Below are positions 23,437 to 34,700 of a stretch of 64,000 nucleotides of DNA, piece by piece (the first letter of the stretch is position 1; every line of letters begins with the position of its first letter). The notes beneath the pieces were generated by a model. The model searched no databases, was not told the DNA's origin, and saw nothing but the letters and a program-made list of their open reading frames with translations. Source of the DNA: Brachypodium distachyon (taxonomy: Eukaryota; Streptophyta; Magnoliopsida; Poales; Poaceae); contig NC_016132.3 in assembly GCF_000005505.3 (NCBI RefSeq), positions 46,390,914 through 46,454,913 of the forward strand. Direction: 5' to 3'. The translations under genes and the position numbers were made by a program.

Positions 23437-24063
23437 ATGGCGGCTCCACAGCCCGACATGGAATTGCAGCAGGAACAGAGGCATCATCTCTTGTCAAACC
23501 GAGCAGATGGCACCAACAATATAAGCCCCACGCAGAAAGCATTCAGACGGACATACCAGAGCACCGAGCACCTTTCCAAACTCCTTCCAACAGGCACAGT
23601 GCTTGCCTTCCAGCTCCTGGCCCCGATCTTCGCAAAACATGGTCACTGCAGCAATGCGAATCAGATGATGACAGGAGGGCTTGTGGTGCTGTGTGCACTG
23701 TCATGTGTTGTTCTTAGCTTCACAGATAGCTTCAGGGATGAGCAAGGAAAGGTAAGATATGGGTTTGCCACGTTCAAAGGATTGTGGGTCATTGATGGTG
23801 GAGCTAGTCTTGATCCAAATGCTGCAGTTGAATACAAGATACAATTTCTAGACTTTGTCCATGCTACTGTCTCAGCAATGATTTTTGTCGCGATCGCACT
23901 GTTTGACCAAAATGTGGCATCTTGCTTCTATCCAATACCATCGGAGGATACAAAGCAAGTTCTCAAAACATTGCCAATTGCTATTGGTGTTATTGGAAGC
24001 ATGCTGTTTGTTACCTTCCCAACAACTCGCCATGGCATAGGCTTCCCAGTCTCTCCACAATAG
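23437..24063 (+). CDS. DMP: DMP family (DUF679) membrane protein
   Basis: An intronless gene for 208 residues. The DUF679 domain covers about residues 30-205, with the family hallmarks FRRTYQSTEHLSKLLPTGTV, the paired hydrophobic segments, and the C-terminal motif FVTFPTTRHGIGFP. Four membrane segments are predicted near residues 47-67, 79-96, 139-157 and 178-195, with both ends facing the cytosol as in the family. DMP proteins act in tonoplast, endoplasmic reticulum or plasma membranes, in membrane remodelling during senescence, and some (the ZmDMP/DMP8/9 group) in gamete fusion and haploid induction. Which subgroup this is cannot be settled by eye. The ATG at 23437 follows an A/C-rich leader and places the conserved domain at the usual distance. 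The promoter side carries a MITE. Confidence 0.93.
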   Translation: MAAPQPDMELQQEQRHHLLSNRADGTNNISPTQKAFRRTYQSTEHLSKLLPTGTVLAFQLLAPIFAKHGHCSNANQMMTGGLVVLCALSCVVLSFTDSFRDEQGKVRYGFATFKGLWVIDGGASLDPNAAVEYKIQFLDFVHATVSAMIFVAIALFDQNVASCFYPIPSEDTKQVLKTLPIAIGVIGSMLFVTFPTTRHGIGFPVSPQ

Positions 24064-25092
24064 CTGAGTCTTCAAAAGAATTATTCGCTGTAGTTCATGT
24101 TGATAAAACACAGAGTCAAAAGCAAAGGGCAATGTAAAGAAAAGCCCCATAGGAAGGATAGACAGAAATATGTGACACCTATTACGGTAAAATAATATAA
24201 ATACCAATCATGATCTTCAATGTACACAAGCTTATTTTGTGTGCACAACAATATGCCTGGTACATATTACATATCTTCCGTGTTTCTCTTAATGTCCACT
24301 ACTATACTGTCAAAATACCAGTTAAGGGTACCAAAGGACGCATTTTTAAGAATCGTTTGATACAACAACAGAACCTGGCAATTTTCTAGAAAACATTAGC
24401 CATGAAATTGAACTCTCCACTTAAGTTTCAAGCCATCATTTGGATTCCACTGTATCCCAGTCTCTACATACAAATTGCCAGTGCATGTAAATTGGGCTTG
24501 CACATATTGGTAGGACAATGTATTGGATACATCTTTTGGCAAATACAGCAATCATTAACAAAATCATAGGCTATTGGGAAACAGCTAATCATTATACTTA
24601 CCTTTAGGCAGATAGCATAACTCAGTATTATTTTCAATCTTGATACGTATAGGCCATTATATTTTGTATTGATAATTTGCATTTTGTCCAAAATTAAGAT
24701 GTTCGGAGACTACAATGCATTCTTAAGGTTATATCATACAGCTTTTATGACTTTCTGCAATAACCCTGAACAAACATTTAGGTTAGCAACAGAAGGAAAC
24801 AAAAGAAAGATGAAGAGAATAAAAGTTAACTTATGCAGCCATGCATGTAGTATATTTCTATACATAAGAAACAAGAGATATGAAAGGCAACACCACATCA
24901 TACCTCCCTGCCATCATGCTTGTCACTTGAAAAATTATGTCATACAATAAACTTCAATACTTTCACATATCCTGGAAATGGAAGCACTGCAGTGTAAGAG
25001 TTTTGGTGACAAACTCTCTCGCTTGTGTAACACCGTGATGGAAAGACTAACACGTTAAGAGCTCAGGAGCATATTGTACTAGCACACAAGAT
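24064..25092. other. DMP 3' flank and intergenic DNA
   Basis: AT-rich, with the likely 3' untranslated region of the DMP gene in the first 200 bases. No coding region or element that I can define is present. The facing gene to the right is on the minus strand, so the two genes converge here. Confidence 0.4.
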
Positions 25093-25094
25093 TA

Positions 25095-25211
25095 TTTTGA
25101 ATCAGATAACTGTTAACTGGTTCCACATTTGCAGCACACCTTATACTGGCATGGTATAGCACAATATTTTTTTTTTTGAATCAGACAACTGTTAACTGGT
25201 TCCACATCTGC
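25095..25211. repeat. 38-bp direct repeat spanning the end of the PPR gene
   Basis: 25095-25132 and 25174-25211 are the same 38-base segment with two mismatches. The right copy encodes the last nine or so residues of the PPR protein (to the TGA); the left copy lies in its 3' flank. A poly-T run sits just left of the right copy. Confidence 0.85.
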
Positions 25212-26611
25212 TCAGCTTCTTGTCTCACCTTCTTCTTACTCCAATACCTAGTGAGAATAATATCCCATGTTTCCCTCTCTGGGATGCATTTTTCTGACAA
25301 CATGTCAAGCACAACATGAGCTGCTTTCTCCAGATCGTTCTTCTTGGAGAAGAACTCAACCAGGAGATGAAAAGTGCCTGGCTCAGTAGAAATGCCACGG
25401 GTCCTCATGCTCTGGTACACCCGGAAAGTCCTGCCAGCTTCACCCTTAGCACATAATGCTGTCACCACTGCATCATTTATCCTGACATGCAGGCTCCATG
25501 TCACCCGGTTCGGTTCAACACCAGAAAGAACCATCTCATCTAGGTAGTTTGCAGCCTCCACGGCTCTTCCTGCACCACACAGACCAACAATTAGCTTCCC
25601 AAACAATCCAGCATCAGGCTTCCTCCCCTGGAGACGCATTCGGTCCAAAACCTCCATTGCCTCATTCAGCCTGTCCTCCTTACAGAGGCCATTAATCACA
25701 GAGCTATATGTAATTGTATTTGGCAGCTTTGCCTCCTTGGCCATCCTATCCAACAACTCCAACGCTGATGCTGCACGCCCACCCTTGCACAATCCATCAA
25801 TCAGAGAACTATAGGTGACAACGTTGGGTGCAATCCCTATCCTCCCCATTTCATCAAACATCTTCAGCGCATCATCCAAGCAACCATCCCGTGCAAGCCA
25901 ATTGATAACAGTCGTGTAAGTAACCACCGTTGGCGCCACGCCATTTGCTACCATCTCGGAGAAGATCTCTTGGGCGTCGGCCCGGCGGCTGCGGCGGCAG
26001 AGTCCATCGATGACGGTGTTGTAGGAGCAGGCGTCGGGTTTGGGGATGTTCCGGAAAAGGCGGACAGCGTCTTCGATGGGAGCGGACGCGTCAGAGCAGT
26101 GGGCCTTGAGGAGGACGTTGTAGGTGGCGGTGGTGGGCGCGAAGCCGCCGGCGCGCATGTCGGCGAGGAGGGAGTGGGCGAGGGGAAGATGGGAGTGCGA
26201 GACGAGGGTGGCGAGGACGGCGGTGTAGGAGCGGGCGGAGTGGGGGAGAGCGAGGGCGGAGGGAGCGGAGCGGAAGAGCTGGAGGGCGGCGAGGGGGCGG
26301 TGGGTGCGGGAGAAGGCGCGGAGGAGGGTGAGGAAGGGAGGCTCGAGGTCGGCGGCGGAGGGGAAGAGCGCGCGCGAGCGGGAGAGGAGGGAGGTGGCGA
26401 GCGGGAGCAGGCCGGCGGAGGCGAGGCGGGAGGTGAGGAGGGAGACGGTGTCCGGGGAGGGGAGGATTGGGGCGGACACGGACGCGGCGGTGGCCGCGTC
26501 GAAGAGCGCGAGTGCGCGGCGCGGGTCACGCTCTGCGCGGACGAGGCGGTGGAGGTGGCCGGCTGTGAGGGTCTTGGGCCACTTGGCCGGGGTGAGGTTG
26601 GCCGGCGGCAT
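25181..26611 (-). CDS. P-class pentatricopeptide repeat protein
   Basis: An intronless minus-strand gene for 476 residues. From about residue 130 it is built of about nine 35-residue PPR motifs; clear repeats open with TYNVLLKAHC, SYNTVIDGLC, TYTTVINWLA, TYSSLIDGLC and TYSSVINGLC and have the usual xPx turn between helices. There is no E or DYW extension, so it belongs to the P class, which binds organelle RNA and acts in its stability, splicing or translation. The opening (WPKTLTAGHLHRLVRAERDP) and the tail match the At5g46100-type group as I recall it. The N terminus is Ala/Arg-rich and could be a targeting peptide. The 5' half is very GC-rich and the 3' half is not, a gradient common in grass genes. 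Confidence 0.93.
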   Translation of the reverse strand: MPPANLTPAKWPKTLTAGHLHRLVRAERDPRRALALFDAATAASVSAPILPSPDTVSLLTSRLASAGLLPLATSLLSRSRALFPSAADLEPPFLTLLRAFSRTHRPLAALQLFRSAPSALALPHSARSYTAVLATLVSHSHLPLAHSLLADMRAGGFAPTTATYNVLLKAHCSDASAPIEDAVRLFRNIPKPDACSYNTVIDGLCRRSRRADAQEIFSEMVANGVAPTVVTYTTVINWLARDGCLDDALKMFDEMGRIGIAPNVVTYSSLIDGLCKGGRAASALELLDRMAKEAKLPNTITYSSVINGLCKEDRLNEAMEVLDRMRLQGRKPDAGLFGKLIVGLCGAGRAVEAANYLDEMVLSGVEPNRVTWSLHVRINDAVVTALCAKGEAGRTFRVYQSMRTRGISTEPGTFHLLVEFFSKKNDLEKAAHVVLDMLSEKCIPERETWDIILTRYWSKKKVRQEAEQMWNQLTVV

Positions 26612-28200
26612 TGGGCGGATGGTGGGATGGGACTATGTGAGCCTGGAAGGTGTTCGGAAGTATGTTGAGCAGCGCGACGAAGGTTTGCTTGTCCCTTGCC
26701 CGGCTTTGCAGCTTTGGCAAGGGCGGGGTTTGACCAGTTTGATCACGTCAATTATACGATTCGTGGTTCCAGTATATAATTGTAACAGTATTCTTTTTTC
26801 CTTTCCCATTCTTTGTACTCATCTGCTAGTTTGAAATTAGGTTTTAGATAATCTAGCCACCTTTCATGCTCCTTTCATTCTCGAGTAAACGTACTTCTAG
26901 TTCTTGTTTTAAATAGAATATTTTAAAGTTTGATTAATTTTATGGAAAAAACAACAATATTTATGACACCAGTTTATTATGAGTAGATCTGTCTTGAAAT
27001 ATAATTTCATATTATATTGATTTAGTGTTATATATATTGCTACTCTTTTTCTATAAAGTTAGCCGAAGTTCAAATCTTTTGACTAGGACAAGAGCTATAA
27101 GTACGGTTATTTGAGAATAGAAAGTATAATGCACATGGTCTCTTGTTTCTTAAGATTATTTTTCTCTGAACCGTCATTATGGGATCTCCAGAAAAGAACG
27201 AGTTCGTTGCAATTGACAAAAGACCGAAATTCATGACCCCTCTAGCATGAGGGGTAGTTCCTTCGTCAGGTCATTGGCAAGTCCAACTTCGTTTTGGCCT
27301 CTCTCTATAGTGCATCCGTAGATGACACCTTTCTATCTTTCTCTTTTATGATGGGACATTTTTGATATTGTGAGAGTGATTAGCTGCGCATATGTGTAAC
27401 AATTTTTTCGTGTCTTGTGCATTTTGTAGAAGTGGTTCTAGAGAAACAATTTTTGTCTGTTTCATTAAATTTTATTAGCATGCAAATAGAAAGCTCAATG
27501 GTCAAGGGTGGCAAAAACAAATCGGTAGTAAACCTCGACTTACATGGCCGAATTGAGTTTCGGTCTGCCTTCTCAAAGCCTAGCACAAAAATGCGAAGTC
27601 TGGGACCTAAAAAAACACCAATTTAGCATATATTTTTCCTATATTTTTATATTAACTAATTTTGAATATGAAATTGAAATATCCCTTTCATTCTTAAATA
27701 TAAAAATGTTTTACTGGTTTTTGAAGTCAACTTCTTACAACTTTTAAACTTTGACCGACCAATTTTTTTCAGAAAAATGTACGTAAACTGACGAGGGGAC
27801 CGACCGCTGGCCCACTGGTCAGAAACATCCCAGCGTCAGGCACCTCCACCCGGAGACAGGAGGGCCCACTACCAGTCATCACGTGCACGACCGATGTCCT
27901 TTCACGGACAAGTCCCAGGCCACGCAAAGCCGCTGCCCACAGAAGATCCCGCCCAGTTCTTCTATCCCCTTGCTTTCGTCCAATGATCCTCCGCTCGTAC
28001 AGGAGGAGCAATCCCATGAACACATACGCGCACCAGCGAACCAACCACTAGTCAAAAGCACAAAAGCCACCCCCAAGATCAAACCCCAAGAAATCCAAGC
28101 ACCCACTAATTATTCCATCCCCTCTCTCTCTCCCCAGCGATCCACAAATATTCCTTTAAGTTCCTCCCCATCACACACACACAAAGAAAATAAATAAAAA
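26612..28200. other. Intergenic region between divergent PPR and RLT genes
   Basis: This should hold the PPR promoter on the left and the RLT promoter on the right. The middle (26850-27780) is AT-rich. From about 27780 it becomes C-rich with CCACC and CTCTCTC runs, typical of a grass promoter and leader. No coding region or transposon is recognised. Confidence 0.4.
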
Positions 28201-28503
28201 GGCCTGAACCTCTGACGGAAAAGAAAGCGAGAGAGAAAAAAAGGTTTGGTTTTTATTAGCGAGTAGCAGCATACTCAAAGGATGGAAGCGATCCAAATCG
28301 GAACCCAATCCCAAAGGCGCATGAATAATCCACCAGCTCCAGCAGTAGCCCTCCCTGTTGCTCCTTCCGCCTTGCTGCTGCTGCTGTTCCTGTTTTTTCC
28401 CCAATCTTCCCATCCCTATCTCTACTACTCCAACAACGCCTTTGCCTTTCGTGTTTGCCCCCGCGCCTCATCCCTCTGTCGCGGCGTTGTTCGTAGTGTT
28501 CAA

Positions 28504-28537
28504 GTTATTATTATTATTATCATCATTATTATTCATC
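28504..28537. repeat. TTA/ATT microsatellite in the RLT leader
   Basis: A run of (TTA)n with two CAT/CAC interruptions, about 200 bases before the RLT start codon and so probably in its 5' untranslated region or a leader intron. Confidence 0.8.
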
Positions 28538-28730
28538 CTCTTCAGCGCGAAGATCCAGCCGCACATCGATTCGACTTTTCCCCGTCTGGGGTATATAGTG
28601 GAAAAGTGCGGCATTTGTTGTTGTTGGTGGTGCGGGGAAACCCTACGAGAGGGGAAAGCTTGTGGGAGTTTCTGGGCGTTCCTGTGGCGGAGTTTGGATC
28701 TAGGTTTGGGGGTTTCAGGTCGTCGCCGCC

Positions 28731-31700
28731 ATGGACGCCGGCGGCGGTGATGGAGACGGGCCGCCGCTGGAGACCCCTGAGGAGAGGACGTCTCCGCCTC
28801 CCGCGCCGGCAACAGTCGCCGCCCCAGCTTCTGGCTCCGGGGGCGGCGCGGGTCCCTCTGGCTCTGGGGAGAAGCCGGTGAAGCGCATGATGAAGACCCC
28901 CTACCAGCTTGATGTTCTCGAGCAGACGTATTTAGGTGGGGGAATTTCGATGGTTTGAAATGTTTTGAATTTTTTTAGATTTTTGGTTGTTTTTTTATTG
29001 AGTTTTTGCATGACGATTTGATTATGTTTTTGTTTTGGTTTGGTGCAGCGGAGCAGTACCCCTCGGAGGCTATGCGCGCCGAGCTGTCAGTGAAGATAGG
29101 TCTGTCGGACAGGCAGCTGCAAATGTGGTTCTGCCACAGGCGGCTCAAGGACAGGAAGCCACCGGCCAAGAGGCAACGGCGCGACGAAGAAGCTCCGGCA
29201 GCGCCCTTACTGGTGCCACCACCAGTATTGCCGCTGCAGGCAATGCTGCTGGCTAGCAGTGACCTTATGATGAGTGCTGTCAGTCCATATGATGAGCCAC
29301 TCCCCCCCACTCATCCGCGAAGGGGAGGTGGGCGATCTTCTGCTGTGCCCAGGATTTCTGCTCCTGATATTGGGAGGAGGTACTACGAGCCACTGCCAGT
29401 TATGATGTCACCACCGGTGGCATCGATGCAGTTCAGGCAAGCTGAACTCAGGGTGATTAATTCTGTGGAGTCACAGCTCGGGGAGCCGTTGAGGGAGGAT
29501 GGACCAGTGCTCGGTGTTGAATTTGATCCCCTTCCTCCAGGTGCCTTTGGTGCACCAATTGGTACTTGTCCTAAAATCTCAAATTTTTGTGTTCCTTTTA
29601 AGGATTATTAAGCCAAAGAATGCCCAAGCCCACTCCCTCAAAAAAGAAAAGAAAAGAATAGGAATTCCAAAGATATCTTATAGTTGAACTGAGTGGAAAC
29701 TTTCAGGTCTTATGTCTGGGCTGAATGATTATGCCCTAGGCGATTTTAACATTCATGTTTTTTTATGTATACACTGTTAAACCCAATGATCTTGTGTCTT
29801 GTTTTCTCTACAGAAGGCCTAGAGTTTAGTTTACTCAGTTTTTTTGTTGCTCCTCTAACTAGGAAGCGCAAAATAATGGTATGTGACGGGGATGAGTCAT
29901 TAGTTAGTAAGGAAAAATGCTTTAGAAAAATGACTGATCAACAAAAATTTGAGATGGAAATTTCAAAGGTGTCTTATTTGCAATAGAAATGACATCCATT
30001 GGATTGTCTTCCCTTTTTACAGTCTAGCTCCGTACAGTGTGGCTTTTGTTTCTACTAAATTTGCTGCCGGGGTTTCCCCTGCAGTTTCGGTCAAAAAAGA
30101 ACTACATATTGCTGGCTGGACATTATCAAACAAAAATGAATATCTATTTTTTAACCATATACACAGCAAATTAAGGAACGGAGGTCGGTATGCCGTTCCA
30201 CCACCATCCCATGGGATAGCGATTTATTATTGGGTCAGTCTCTCACACGAATCTTAAGGCGTCTACACCAGTTGACTTGCTCAACCTTGCTCGATCCTGA
30301 ATTCCTATTACATATCCCATTCCCTCCTGTGGTTGTTGTATGCTCCAGCACCTTCAAATTGAGCAGACACAGCCTCTGCCAAGGAGTGGGGTGTGTACGC
30401 ACGGGCTACATACAGGAGCTTGGTTTTGTCCCAACCACCTGAATCCTGAAGTCTCTAATTTCAATCCATCCGAATCTCATACAATGGTTAAAGTTTAATT
30501 TTACCTGATAGCACCGGACGAGATCATTTCATCTGATTCTTCCCCTTTAGGATTTCTAAGGCCTGTATTTTTGACCTTCTCTATCCGGTGAACAGAAGTT
30601 CTTATGTGGAATCTATTGATAGCATGTAAATAGTTACCAGCTTACCACTTATTCATAATTTCATATGCTTCTAATCGCTCAGGCGCTGACATTACTTTGC
30701 CCATGCAGTTCCGGAGCAACAAAAGCAGCCAGTGCGATCTTATGATGCAAAGATATTTTCTAGGCATGATCCAAATCTCTTAAAGGTAAATCTTTAGGTA
30801 ACTTGTGGAAGTAAGTTTGTGTCTTATTTTCTCAGCGGTTGTGAGTCAACACTGTTGGTTCTCATAACCTCTCAGCATGTGCAGTTTTTAATATCATTTT
30901 AACTGTTTTGACCTATTATCCCCAAACAAAGAAGTGTCCTACCCCAGTGAAATAAGTGTATGTAGTGTACTTAATAGCTCCTATGGTTATTTTTCAATCT
31001 TGACTAGGCCATGCATTTGGATCTACCAAATGGTAAAGAAAGTTGGTGCCAACACATATTGACATGGCATCATAACTGTGTAGTGCCGGCTAGCTTATTA
31101 ACGTCATGCATGGTGTTTACAAAAAGGGAAATAACACCACCTTTGTTAAATGCACGCATTGATTGTGCTAAACTAATCCACAGATGTCCTGGTTTTCTAT
31201 GGGCATATTTAATGCGAATAATGGTTATCTTTACGCGTTTTACGCCATTGACACCCTTGTGCATTGAACTTGCCTCCTATACACGCGTCTATTTATAAGC
31301 CTCTTCTCAATGGGTCTTTGTACTGCAATCTTGTCCTTCTAATAATCTGTGCCGTGATCTGTATTTTGATGATCGAAAGTGAGAGTAGTCTTTGTGCAAT
31401 ATTTTCCTTCGAAAACTTGAATTCCCCTTGATTTTTTTTCTTACATACCTTTAATTGTTTGTCGTCCTTTTGTTTCCCTTCCCCCCTAGGTATCGTCATT
31501 CTTGCCCAGCATGGAGCACCCTTTTGTTCCGAATTCGTTTGCTGGGAAGAGAAAATCAACGATCGGTAATACATCTCAGGATCTGCCTCATGGTGGATCC
31601 CGGGCAGTCCATGAGTATCAATTTCTTCCTGAACAGCCAAGTGATACATATGAGAGAGCAAGTAGATCTCATTACTATGACACTCCAGTTGAAGCTTCAA

Positions 31701-34700
31701 ATTCGAGGATATCATCTCTTACTCCAGGATCGCATCTTCTTCATGGATCCGAGGAGGTGGCTCCTGGTTATGCTTTTGAAGGCCAAATATCTGGTTCTGG
31801 TCTTCTGCCTCAATCTGGCAGGCCTCAGGTGTTTCCAGCAGCATCAACAGATTACGAGATGAATCCGTCTAATAGCAACCTTAATTCTGTGCCAGTTGAG
31901 GGTCAGTTTGGTATTTCTCAAGTTGCTGGCTATGAAGACCCACTTATATCATCGGAAGGAAGGGCTCATCTTGACGAAGATGCTTCTCGATTGGATAGAA
32001 AGCGAAAAGTAAGTTTTTTATCTGACCTCATATATGCTTCTTATTTTTCAGCCATACAAATTAATTGTCGACATGTTAAATTGTCTGGCATGCACTTCAG
32101 CATAACGAGGAAGCAAAAATCGCAAAGGAAGTTGAGGCTCACGAAAGACGAATTAGGAAGGAGCTTGAGAAACAGGATATGTTGAGGAAAAAGGTAGTTT
32201 TTTTTTCTTTCAGTTATTGTATTGATATATATATATCTTTGGCTCGATAGTTATTGGCGGTTCCATGCCTGTGCAGAGAGAGGAACAAATGCGCAAGGAA
32301 ATGGAGAGACATGATCGTGAAAGGAGAAAAGAGGAGGAGAGATTGTTGCGTGAGAGGCAAAGAGAGGAAGAAAGGTTCCAAAGGGAACAAAAACGTGAAC
32401 ATGAGCGCATGGAGAAATTTTTGCAGAAGCAATCTAGACGAGTTAGTTCTATAGTTCCTATTGAATAAACTGTAACCCATGGTACTGTAGTATATGTACC
32501 ACTCTATCTGTTTAGCTTTAAGATCTATCTACATGTGTGCAGGCAGAGAAACAAAGGCAAAAGGAAGAACTCAGAAAAGAGAAAGAGGCGGCGAGGCAAA
32601 AAGCTGCCAATGAAAGAGCCACAGCACGCAGAATTGCAAGGGAGTATATGGAACTTGTTGAAGATGAGCGCTTGGAGCTAATGGAATTGGCTGCACAAAG
32701 CAAAGGGTTGCCCTCAATGCTTTCTCTTGATAGTGACACATTGCAGCAGCTTGATTCATTTCGAGGTATGTTTATCAAGTTTTGTTCTAAACTTCTTAAT
32801 ACCACACTCTGCTGAAAGTAACAGTTCACTTCTAATGGTTTTGTGAGAAATAAATTGATATTCTCATGCATCTCTAATAGAACATAGCCAGCAGTCACAT
32901 TGGACTGAAATGGGAAATGACGGACTAATATTTAATCTGATCACTGTTCTACACCTGTTTCTTTAGGGTTAATGACTGGACAAGAAAATAGGGTACCGTG
33001 TAGTTAACATGTTAAAGCTTTTGATTTTTTTTTTCACTTTTAGGAAAATTAAATTTACTAAACTCCCTTTCAAACTTTGACCCTGTTTGTTTAGACTTTA
33101 CTTGTGGCTTTTGTTTTTGGCCTTTTGGCTTATAAGCCAAAAACGCACTTATGCTTTTGGCTTTGGCTTTTAGCTTTTCACTTGATATTGTCAGATGATG
33201 GTATAAGCAAAAAGCCACAAGTCAAAAGCCACACTTTAAGCCTAACCAAACAGGGCCTTTTTTTTGTTAGATTTGTATTTAATAAGGATAAAATAAATCC
33301 ATTTTTAGCTAAAACTCAGTTATATAAAAATACTTCAACCTGTCCTTTTGGGAACTTCAAAGCAGGAAATCTAAACACTCTCGTCATCAAATTCGGTATT
33401 CATTCTGCATGATTCTAAGTGGAATACAATAATCAAAGTAAACCAAATCCACTTTCCCGTATGCCGTATCTTGCCTGAAAACAAGTATCTGCAAAATCCA
33501 CCTACAAATTTATCGCCCAAACACCTGCTTAAGGTTAAATTAAGGTGTCAAGTGGGATCCCACCAATATCCCACTTCTAGTTCAATTTTTCAATGTACTA
33601 GAAGTGAGACATAAGTGGGATCACACTTGCAGCCCTAGGTTAAATGACGTCTAGTGATGGGAAGACTGAACAAGTCATGTAATTAGTTAAATAGTTAGTA
33701 TTTGTTTGGTAGTAAAAATACCTTCTTAATTATGAGTTATGGAAGTGCCAAAGAAATTCATACTCAACGTTGTGGCCCCAGCTTTTAGTGTGCGTTAGTT
33801 TTGTTTTATGCATTGTTGTTCCAGCATGTGAAGTCTCATAATGTGAATGTGGTTTTATCCACTTCCAGGCATGTTGAGCCAATTCCCCCCTGAGACGGTG
33901 AAACTGAAGGTGCCATTTTTGATAAAGCCTTGGACAGGATCTGAGAACAATCTTGGAAATCTTTTGATGGTAATGGTGTGGTTGCAATATATTCCCGTTG
34001 CATTCTTACAGCTTATTTCTCGGTATACCTTTTACATAGATAACATTCTATCTGATAGAATTGCTGATACTTTCTGAGCTAAGCATTGTCTATCACATTT
34101 GGCGCATGCTATTTTATTCAGGGTTACATAGTTCAAATTTGTTTGTTTTTCTTAAATTTGTAATGGAAGCTGTTGCTAACTGAATTACAGGTGTGGAAAT
34201 TCTTGATTACTTTTGCTGATGTTCTCGGGCTTTCAGCAGTTACACTTGATGAGTTTGTCCAGTCACTTCATGATTATGTAAGTGTTATATTTGGAGAGGG
34301 TAATTATCTTTCCTGGACTGGTAAAAAGGGGAAAAGAGGTAGAATAAATTTGTACTCCTGATCCTAAATTCTTCTCGTTGTTTTAGTTCAAATTTTTACT
34401 AAAACAACGACAATAATTTAGGATCGGAGGGAGTAGCATTTAAGTGTATGTTCTTATAATACATACTGGTCGAGTACAAGCTCTTCTCTTTGTTGAATTA
34501 GTTTGTGAAATTTTTATGTTGCATTTATTGTGTCAAATCCAATATTCCTGATCTGACTGCTTTGTGTGTGCTTATTTATCTAGATAGAACACAAGGGAGT
34601 CGTATGTGCATATTTGCTGTAACTGTTTTATAATCATAATAACAATAATTACAAATTTACCAGCTTATTTTTGTTGGACAGTGATTGTCAAACTTGGACC

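Noticed and set aside
25948..26668. Long Ser/Pro-rich and Gly/Glu-rich frames (193, 232 and 176 residues)
   Set aside because: They are alternative frames of the GC-rich 5' half of the PPR gene.
28282..28881. A 199-residue open frame overlapping the RLT start
   Set aside because: It is out of frame with the homeodomain gene, runs through a (TTA)n microsatellite and has no family signature. It is more likely leader sequence, perhaps with an unrecognised leader intron.
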